NCBI GenBank assembly: GCA_003023165.1
Contig: PXSD01000156.1
Location: 1 to 15,520, forward strand
Source: Halobacteriales archaeon QS_9_67_15
GTDB lineage: Archaea > Halobacteriota > Halobacteria > Halobacteriales > Haloarculaceae
Direction of reading: 5' to 3'
Length of the DNA stretch: 15,520 nt
The position numbers were made by a program, and so were the translations under genes. The stretch's first letter is position 1, and each line of letters opens with the position of its first letter. Of the stretch, positions 1 to 5,182 are shown in pieces. The notes under the pieces were generated by a model that was not told where the DNA came from, made no database searches, and saw only the letters and a program-made list of their open reading frames with translations.

Positions 1-306
1 CGACGCCTCGACGACCAGCTGGATCACGTGGAGAAGCGACAAGCGGGCGTCCGACGATTCCTGGTCGTCGTCGACATCAAGATGGTTCGTGAGACAGAAC
101 CGGCACTTCGACTGGTCGGCGGGGATCCCCGTCCCACAGGACTCACACTCGGCATCCGATGGCGTCGTGTCGTCTGGATAGCCCGCGTCGCCGCCACCAG
201 ATCGCTGCCGCCGTGGCTCACCACTATTGGCGAGTTGGTCGTCGGGAACGTGGGTCGCTTCGCCGATGGGTCGGAGGGCTTCGTAGTCGGCGTACTGGTC
301 GGTCAT
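1..306 (-). CDS. Zinc-ribbon protein of unknown function, N-terminal 102 residues (3' end outside window)
   Basis: Reading the minus strand from the ATG at 304-306 gives an open frame to the window edge that begins MTDQYADYEALRPIGEATHV. Residues 21-50 are a low-complexity polar linker. A four-cysteine zinc ribbon follows: C54-x2-C57 and C68-x2-C71, with the second pair in the context CRFCLTNHL. A more hydrophobic stretch (LLHVIQLVVEAS) starts near residue 91 and continues off the window. I recall similar haloarchaeal proteins on plasmids and in accessory regions, sometimes annotated 'biosurfactant protein', but that is memory and the function is unknown. The frame is open, lacks stops, and has coherent zinc-ribbon spacing, so I consider it real. 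A TATA-like GTTTAAAC lies upstream at 341-348. Confidence 0.72.
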   Translation of the reverse strand, partial: MTDQYADYEALRPIGEATHVPDDQLANSGEPRRQRSGGGDAGYPDDTTPSDAECESCGTGIPADQSKCRFCLTNHLDVDDDQESSDARLSLLHVIQLVVEAS

Positions 307-340
307 AGAGTGGTCTGGTCGTATCATGTTTCGTCTTCAG

Positions 341-348
341 GTTTAAAC
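341..348 (-). promoter_or_regulatory. Possible TATA box for the zinc-ribbon gene
   Basis: GTTTAAAC, a self-complementary AT-rich octamer, stands out in the sequence upstream of the ATG at 306. It lies about 35-42 bp from the start codon, which would allow a leader of roughly 10 nt. This is inferred from position and composition only. Confidence 0.3.
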
Positions 349-489
349 AATGGCTCTCACATCAATCAATCTACAGACAGAGGATATCATAGACCGGTGC
401 GCATACCTTCTCTGCGACTCCCCAACGAATGATAAGTACAGCATGAGCAGTTATCGCCAACAAGCCGGTTCAGACCCGAGAGAAATCGG

Positions 490-1035
490 TTATCCACCCG
501 GTGGACATTCGACAGTACTGCCGTTCTTTCGTGGATCGACCGCTTCGGTTGCTTGTGTCCGACGGACAGTTTCGTTAGTGATAAAATAATTAGCGGTATA
601 GAATCCCGGATCGGCGTGATCGGGAGCCTCTGGATCAGAGGTGTTCCAGCGCATGTACGGTCCTCTGGCTGTGAAATGGACTATCCACCCGTTTTTCGTC
701 TTTGTCACGTTCGCGTCTTGCGTTTCCACATTGAGTTCTGTGAGATTCTTCGATGTCTCTGCCAGAGCCAGTTGCGTCTCACGGGCCTGTTCGAACTGCA
801 TGGCAAATTCCACAACGCTATTGTTGCTGAACGAATCCGGTCGATTTGGACAGGGTGGAACTTCGATCCGTGGATTCGTTGGTGAAGTGGTCGGCTCCGA
901 GAGTGACGTTCTCACTAACGATTGTGTCCCCGTTGGTTGAGTTTCTGAATCACCTGTCTTCGGGAGGTCACTCCCAATACATCCCGCTAATAGAACGCTT
1001 AGTACGACGACGATCAAGAAATAATTATATTTCAT
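490..1035 (-). CDS. Secreted haloarchaeal lipoprotein, unknown function
   Basis: This 181-residue protein has a classic lipoprotein signal: MKYNY, a hydrophobic core (residues 6-17) and a lipobox ending LLAGC with the modifiable cysteine at C19. A Ser/Thr/Pro-rich spacer (residues 22-58) is typical of haloarchaeal surface lipoproteins anchored to the outer face of the membrane. The globular part starts near the PPCPNRPDS motif (C62) and ends with VECPP (C177). These two mature-domain cysteines could form a disulfide. The middle has a helix (SVVEFAMQFEQARETQLAL) and then beta-like segments (GWIVHFTARGPYMRW, GFYTANYFITNETV). It resembles a common uncharacterised haloarchaeal lipoprotein family. 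Base composition is visibly less GC-rich than the genes to its right, which suggests an accessory gene. TTTAAG near 1097-1102 could be its TATA box. Confidence 0.85.
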   Translation of the reverse strand: MKYNYFLIVVVLSVLLAGCIGSDLPKTGDSETQPTGTQSLVRTSLSEPTTSPTNPRIEVPPCPNRPDSFSNNSVVEFAMQFEQARETQLALAETSKNLTELNVETQDANVTKTKNGWIVHFTARGPYMRWNTSDPEAPDHADPGFYTANYFITNETVRRTQATEAVDPRKNGSTVECPPGG

Positions 1036-1200
1036 AGATCTTTGTTTCGTCGAGGGTAGTGGAAAATGTTGGTACGGCTAAAATGGGCGTTTCACTTAAA
1101 CCTCCATCATGACTCGCGTCCCCGATGAACCTCAGTAGACCCCATTGTTCAATACGCATACGTACTGAGAGACGATTCACGCCGAGAAAATCGAACTCGG

Positions 1201-1887
1201 TCACCGCGACTCGCCGCTCTCCAGCCCGTTGTCGGTTATCTTGAACTGCGCTTTCTCGCCGGCGGCCTTCGCGCGGTGTTTCTCGAGCGTCGCGCGGCGG
1301 TTCCCCCCGCGGAAGCGGTCGACGCGGAGGATAGTCGCCGACCAGTGGTTCAGCGTGTGCCCGCCGAGCGCGCGCGCCTGGTCGGAGTCCGGATCGGAGA
1401 ACACCTGGTTCGTGAAGGCGACGGCGATGTCGTGTTTCCGGGCCAGCGAGAGGAGATGCGCGAGCTGGCGACCGACCGCGCGAAGCGCCTCGCCCTCCTC
1501 TCGTTCGGTCCGCTGGAGCCGGTAGAAGCCGGTCGCGCTGTCGACGGCGATGAAGTCGACGGCGTCGACGAACGCCTCGGCGTCGCGGACGGCCTCCTCC
1601 TGCTCCTCGAAGGTGTGGGCCGCGGTGATGATGAGCCGCGAGGCCACGTTGTCGACGTCGCGGTTCCGACCCCCCGCGAGTTGCTCCATCCGGTCGACCG
1701 AGAGGCCCTCGGTGTCGATGATCAGCGCGGAGTCGCCCCGTGCCGCCAGCTCGGTGGCCGCCGAGAGGACGATGTTCGTCTTGCCGGCGGCAGGTGGCCC
1801 GTACACCTGCGTGACCGCACCGCGCTCGAAACCCCCGCCCAACAGGTCGTCGACGGCCTCGCAGCCGGTCGGAATGCGATCGCTCAC
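1201..1887 (-). CDS. radB: RadB, DNA repair and recombination protein
   Basis: This is a 228-residue RecA/RadA-superfamily ATPase core. It has no N-terminal helix-hairpin-helix domain, which separates RadB from RadA. The protein opens SDRIPTGCEAVDDLLGGGFE, the usual RadB/RadA lead-in. Walker A is GPPAAGKT at residues 30-37 and Walker B is DFIAVDS near 111-117. The segment AVAFTNQVFSDPDSDQARALGGHTLNHW matches the conserved strand-loop before the C-terminal part of the core. RadB is an archaeal recombination mediator that works with RadA in homologous recombination. I chose the GTG at 1885-1887 because conserved sequence starts there and the length fits the family. The longer open frame (to 2016) adds 43 residues without family resemblance. 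The gene is divergent from the broken gene at 2025. Confidence 0.95.
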   Translation of the reverse strand: MSDRIPTGCEAVDDLLGGGFERGAVTQVYGPPAAGKTNIVLSAATELAARGDSALIIDTEGLSVDRMEQLAGGRNRDVDNVASRLIITAAHTFEEQEEAVRDAEAFVDAVDFIAVDSATGFYRLQRTEREEGEALRAVGRQLAHLLSLARKHDIAVAFTNQVFSDPDSDQARALGGHTLNHWSATILRVDRFRGGNRRATLEKHRAKAAGEKAQFKITDNGLESGESR

Positions 1888-2024
1888 GCCCGATGATTCG
1901 CCGCCACCGGACAAAAACACTCGCAAACAGCTCCGGTCCCACGTCGGATTTCGCCGGGGAGCTTCGACTCTATCGGCGACGCGAACGGTCGAACACTTAG
2001 GTAGGAGGGCGGCCAACGTCGAGT

Positions 2025-2598
2025 GTGATAGTGGTCGCGACGGCGGACTTCGAGGTGTACCACGGCGCGGTCAGCGAGCTCCGCGACCGCGGTGTGACCT
2101 TCACGACCGTCGAACTCGACGACGACCTGCCCCGGGGAGCGCCCGGGCGTCGCGGTTCTCTCGGGCGACACGGTCGTCGCGACGTTCCACGTCCCACTCG
2201 TCGACGCCGCCGAAGTGGTCCGCGAGGAGGTCGAAGACGCGGTGGACCCGCTCGTCCGCGTGGGGGACGGCGCTCGCCTCCAGGGCGCGAAGATCATCGA
2301 CGACCTCGAAGCCGTGCCGGTCGAACTCGTCGACGAGACCGGGACGACACCGTACCTCGGCACCGGTGCCCGCGGGATGGGCGACGTGCTCGCCGCGGTC
2401 AACATCGCCCGCCTCGACGGCGAGCGAGTCGAGTCACGCACTATCGAACCGACGACGGGCGAACTCCGGCGCATCAAGGACCGTTCGCGCGAGGCGAGCG
2501 AGGCCAACCGCGCCATCGACGAGACGCTCGCGCGGCGCGTCGCGCTCGGGGAACTGAGCATCGACGAGGCTCTCGAGGAGCATCTCGACGAGGAGTGA
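2025..2598 (+). pseudogene. Broken conserved haloarchaeal gene with RNase H-like C-terminal domain (frame change and probable internal deletion)
   Basis: The first 36 codons from the GTG at 2025 read MIVVATADFEVYHGAVSELR and on to DDLP. The frame then turns into Arg-rich nonsense that runs on to 2804. Recognisable protein resumes in the next frame from 2131 as PGERPGVAVLSGDTVVATFH and continues to the TGA at 2596-2598, including ETGTTPYLGTGARGMGDVLA. From memory, intact haloarchaeal relatives are about 40-50 residues longer and carry a (D)PGERPGVAVL motif like the first catalytic strand of RNase H/RuvC-fold proteins; the Asp before PGE is missing here. The join sits at CCCCGGGG (2130-2137). 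Alternatives are a +1 programmed frameshift or a one-base sequence error, since removing one C restores a continuous 190-codon frame. The gene ends flush against the convergent SDR gene. Confidence 0.7.
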
Positions 2599-3477
2599 TC
2601 ACCTGTCGGGTCGGTCGTCGACCTGCGACCGAAGCCCCGGCCGGACCGCCGAGGGCTCGAACCCGACCACCGAGTCGAACTGTTCGGACGACAGCGACGC
2701 ATCGGGAGCGACGTCCATGTCGGCCGGGACCTCGTCGCGTTCGATGGGCGCGGGGTCGTAGCCGAGCGCGCGCATCGCCTCGCAGTGGAACTCGTAGACG
2801 CTGACGCGCGGCGTCGGGACGTGGACCACGCCGGTCGCGTCGCCGTCGACGAGCCTCGCGACGGTTTCGGCGGCTTCGGTCACGAGGACGGGGCTCTTGT
2901 ACATGTCCGTGAAGTACGCGACCGGTTCGTCCCTGTCGAGGTGGTCGCGCGTTCGCGCGAGCCTGTGGTCCAGCTCACCCGTCGAGAACCCGAACAGGTA
3001 GCTCGTGCGGAGCACTGCTGCGTCGTCGCAGTGTCCGTCGACGGCGTCCTCCATCGCGACGAGTCGTCGACTGTAGTCGTCTCGCGGTGACCGCGAGTCG
3101 GACTCCGCGTAGCGGCCCCGCGTGCCGTCGAAGACGGCGGCGCTGGAGACGTAGACCACGCGAGTGTCGGCGCAGTCGGCGGCGAAGCGTTCGGCACGCT
3201 CCGAGAAGGAGGCCGCCACCGACGAATCACCGGTGTCCGCGTCGCCGCCGTACTCGACTGCCGACGCGAAGACGACGGTGTCGACGTCGTACTCGGCGAC
3301 GAGTGACTCCACGGAGTCCGTCCAGAAGTCGAACTGCACGCTCGCCGTCGCTCGCGGCGTCGAACAGTACGTGCCGACGACGCGACGGTCGCCGTCCCCG
3401 TCGTCCTCGCGCAGTCGCTCGACGACCGAGCGTCCGAGGAAGCCGCTCGCGCCGACCACGAGGACCGTCTCGGTCAT
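2599..3477 (-). CDS. NAD(P)-binding SDR-family protein, RmlD/sugar-epimerase type
   Basis: This 292-residue protein begins with a Rossmann dinucleotide-binding motif: GASGFLG at residues 9-15 after the strand TVLVV. It then follows the dTDP-4-dehydrorhamnose-reductase-like pattern: a DFWTDSVESLVAEYDVDTVV segment, VVYVSSAAVFDG (residues 107-118), and a substrate-side region ending near VPTPRVSVYEF. The expected active-site YxxxK is seen as Y135-SRR-L139: the tyrosine is present but the lysine is leucine. This suggests altered chemistry, or a role in binding nucleotide sugars rather than reducing them. Its ATG overlaps the larC stop codon by 4 bp (ATGA at 3474-3477), so the two are probably translationally coupled. 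The substrate is unknown and no other sugar-nucleotide gene is visible nearby. Confidence 0.8.
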   Translation of the reverse strand: MTETVLVVGASGFLGRSVVERLREDDGDGDRRVVGTYCSTPRATASVQFDFWTDSVESLVAEYDVDTVVFASAVEYGGDADTGDSSVAASFSERAERFAADCADTRVVYVSSAAVFDGTRGRYAESDSRSPRDDYSRRLVAMEDAVDGHCDDAAVLRTSYLFGFSTGELDHRLARTRDHLDRDEPVAYFTDMYKSPVLVTEAAETVARLVDGDATGVVHVPTPRVSVYEFHCEAMRALGYDPAPIERDEVPADMDVAPDASLSSEQFDSVVGFEPSAVRPGLRSQVDDRPDR

Positions 3478-4826
3478 TCGCCCGCCGCCGCCTCCGCCCG
3501 TCGGACGACCTCACGGACCGACAGATCCGTCTCACGAGCGACCGCCGCGGCGTCGTCGTACTCGGCGCTCGCGTCGAACACGGTCCCCTCGTCGTCCAGT
3601 CCGAGTTTGACGTCGACCTCGTACGTCTCGCTCCCGACCTCGACCTGGACGGGTCGCACCTCGCGGTCGGCGATCCACCGGTGTCCGGCACCGTGTTCGC
3701 GGACGCCGAGCGTTCCGGTCTCCGCGGCCAGCCGGCGTGCCACCCGTTCGGCGTCTTCGGGCTTGACGATCACCTTCACGAGGTGTCCTGGTCGGGACTT
3801 CTTCATCGTCGCCGGGAGTATCGACACGTCGCGCGCGCCAGCCTCCGAGAGCGACTCGTGGAGTCCACCGAGGACCTCCGGCGTCGCGTCGTCGAGGTTC
3901 GTCTCCAGCACCGTGATGGCGTCCCGCGAGAGCCCGCCTCGTTCCCCGCCGACGAGCGCCCGGAGGACGTTCGGATGCCGTTCGAGGTCGTAGCCGCCCG
4001 CGCCGTAGCCCGAGGCCGTCACGTCGAGTGCGGGCAGGCTGTCAACGCCCTCGGCGAAGTGCGCCAGCAGCGCCGCTCCCGTGGGGGTCAGCAGCTCCCG
4101 GTCTATCGGACCGCCCCGCAGCGACCAGTCCGCTCGCTCCGCGAGTTCGACGACTGCCGGTGCGGGCACCGGATACGTGCCGTGGCTCATCGTCACCTCG
4201 CCCCCACCGGCCGAGACCGGTGTGGTCACCACGCGCTCGACGCCGAGGTCGTCGAGGAGCAGGGCCACACCGACCACGTCGGCGATGGCGTCGTCGGCCC
4301 CCACCTCGTGGAAGTGGGTCGTCTCGAGGTCGGTCCCGTGGACGCTCGCCTCGGCCTCGCCGAGCAGCTCGAACACGGCCAGCGCGTCCCGTTCGACCGA
4401 ACTCGGGAGTTCCATCCCCTCGACGAGTTCGACGACTTCCGCGTACGTCCGGTTCGGTCCCGCCCCCTCGGCGTGCCCGTGACCGTGTCCGCCGTCGTGG
4501 CTGTGGCCGTGACCATCCTGGTCGTGACCGTGACTGTGGCCGTCGTGGCCGTGGCCGTCGTGGTCGGTATCACCGTGCGTGTGCCCGTTGTGGTCGTCCT
4601 CGTAGTCGTGGGCGTGTTCGTCGTCTCCGGCGTCGGCATCCTCGTGGCGCACGTCGACGGTGGTCGCGGCGATCCCGTTTTTCGTGACCGTCTGCACGTC
4701 GTAGCTGACCGGGAGCGACGCCTCGACCGGTTCGAGCACTTGCGGGTCCGCTCCCGCGGCCCCGAGTGCGCCCAGGATCATGTCGCCGCTGGCTCCGATC
4801 CGACCGTCGAACGCGAGGGTTCGCAT
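3474..4826 (-). CDS. larC: LarC, nickel-pincer nucleotide cofactor biosynthesis (nickel insertion) protein
   Basis: This 450-residue protein belongs to the LarC/COG1641 family. In bacteria LarC uses CTP to insert nickel into the pincer nucleotide cofactor of lactate racemase (LarA). Family signatures are AFDGRIGASGDMILGAL at the N-terminus, HFHEVGADDAIADVVG at residues 171-186, the Gly-rich SAGGGEVTMSHGTYPVP segment, and ETNLDDATPEVLG at the start of the C-terminal domain. An insertion at residues 71-118 carries about 17 histidines in HGH/HSH repeats and is probably a metal store or chaperone segment. Unlike the Lactobacillus plantarum gene, where frameshifting joins LarC1 and LarC2, this is one uninterrupted frame. 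The start at 4826 is chosen because the family motif begins there; the 86-codon upstream extension reads into the repeat at 4971-5050. No larA, larB or larE is in the window. Confidence 0.93.
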   Translation of the reverse strand: MRTLAFDGRIGASGDMILGALGAAGADPQVLEPVEASLPVSYDVQTVTKNGIAATTVDVRHEDADAGDDEHAHDYEDDHNGHTHGDTDHDGHGHDGHSHGHDQDGHGHSHDGGHGHGHAEGAGPNRTYAEVVELVEGMELPSSVERDALAVFELLGEAEASVHGTDLETTHFHEVGADDAIADVVGVALLLDDLGVERVVTTPVSAGGGEVTMSHGTYPVPAPAVVELAERADWSLRGGPIDRELLTPTGAALLAHFAEGVDSLPALDVTASGYGAGGYDLERHPNVLRALVGGERGGLSRDAITVLETNLDDATPEVLGGLHESLSEAGARDVSILPATMKKSRPGHLVKVIVKPEDAERVARRLAAETGTLGVREHGAGHRWIADREVRPVQVEVGSETYEVDVKLGLDDEGTVFDASAEYDDAAAVARETDLSVREVVRRAEAAAGE

Positions 4827-4834
4827 ATACGAAC
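4819..4834. promoter_or_regulatory. Imperfect palindrome over the larC start codon
   Basis: GTTCGCATATACGAAC pairs with itself at 7 of 8 positions and contains the larC start codon (ATG complement at 4824-4826). It could be an operator or an mRNA hairpin hiding the start. Several such near-palindromes are expected by chance in a window this size, so only its position makes it notable. Confidence 0.25.
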
Positions 4835-4970
4835 ACCCGCGTGCGGCGGCGGGAAAAACCGTCCGGTCAGCCACACGGCGAGTCCTCGACACGACCGGCC
4901 AACCCGAACTCGTCGGGCGGGCAACGGGGCAAGTGAATCGCCCCGCGACGTGCCGGGCGGCGACGCGCTC

Positions 4971-5050
4971 ATACTGCCGGCTGTAACTTCGTGAAGATAT
5001 TCGCCGCCCCGGGGCGGCGAAATTCGTGACAGACTTACAGCCGGCAGTAT
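4971..5050. repeat. 80-bp palindromic repeat element, copy 1 (MITE-like)
   Basis: The ends are a perfect 16-bp inverted repeat: ATACTGCCGGCTGTAA on the left and TTACAGCCGGCAGTAT on the right. The centre (5000-5021) is a perfect 22-bp palindrome with arms TTCGCCGCC and GGCGGCGAA around CCGG. A smaller hairpin (CTTC-GT-GAAG) sits between left end and centre. A second copy at 10912-10991 has the same length and orientation and matches at 78 of 80 positions. It encodes no protein. Size, terminal inverted repeats and intergenic placement suggest a non-autonomous mobile element or a dispersed structured repeat. Flanks (CTC before, CAA after) show no clear target duplication beyond one base. Confidence 0.85.
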
Positions 5051-5132
5051 CAAACCGTACGCAAGCGGCCCGGAGGAGACGCACGTGCGACCGGAATTAA
5101 GGGACTGTTACACCGACGAGACCGCCGGAGGC

Positions 5133-5145
5133 AAAAAGCATATCC
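5133..5145 (+). promoter_or_regulatory. Possible BRE/TATA region for cdc48
   Basis: An A-run followed by GCATATCC stands out about 40-50 bp upstream of the cdc48 ATG in otherwise GC-rich sequence. It would give a leader of roughly 10-20 nt. No Shine-Dalgarno sequence precedes the ATG. Tentative, because AATTAAG at 5095-5101 is a competing candidate. Confidence 0.25.
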
Positions 5146-5182
5146 GCGGGGGTACCCGAGTGAGACACACTCCCACTCGACT

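Larger units (their letters stand above)
4827..5182. other. Divergent larC / cdc48 intergenic region (356 bp)
   Basis: This region separates the divergent starts of larC (4826, minus) and cdc48 (5183, plus). It contains the complete 80-bp palindromic repeat at 4971-5050. The larC side has an AT-rich patch (GGGAAAAACC, 4851-4860) about 27-30 bp from the larC start, fitting a TATA box for a short or absent leader. The cdc48 side has GGAATTAAGG near 5093-5102 and CAAAAAGCATATCC near 5132-5145, either of which could be a promoter. No RNA gene or further coding frame is convincing. Confidence 0.6.

Noticed and set aside
350..589. Small plus-strand frame MALTSINLQTEDII...
   Set aside because: It overlaps the end of the lipoprotein gene on the other strand and has no family resemblance or promoter support.
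1025..1942. Minus-strand frame overlapping radB in another frame
   Set aside because: It is Arg-rich and low complexity. radB in the neighbouring frame has intact Walker motifs.
4480..4620. Short repeats in the CATG/GTGGCCGTG-rich part of larC as a CRISPR or tandem array
   Set aside because: They are the codons of the His/Gly/Asp repeat in LarC, in frame and without spacers.
3087..4994. Long plus-strand open frame opposite larC and the SDR gene
   Set aside because: It is Arg/Val-rich and has no family character. It is antisense to two well-supported genes and reflects high GC third positions.
4971..5084. Minus-strand peptide VTNFAAPGRRISSRSYSRQY shared with a second locus at 10912-10991
   Set aside because: The shared peptide is only a translation of the 80-bp repeat in both places. 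It is not a protein family, and the larC frame upstream of 4826 is not coding.
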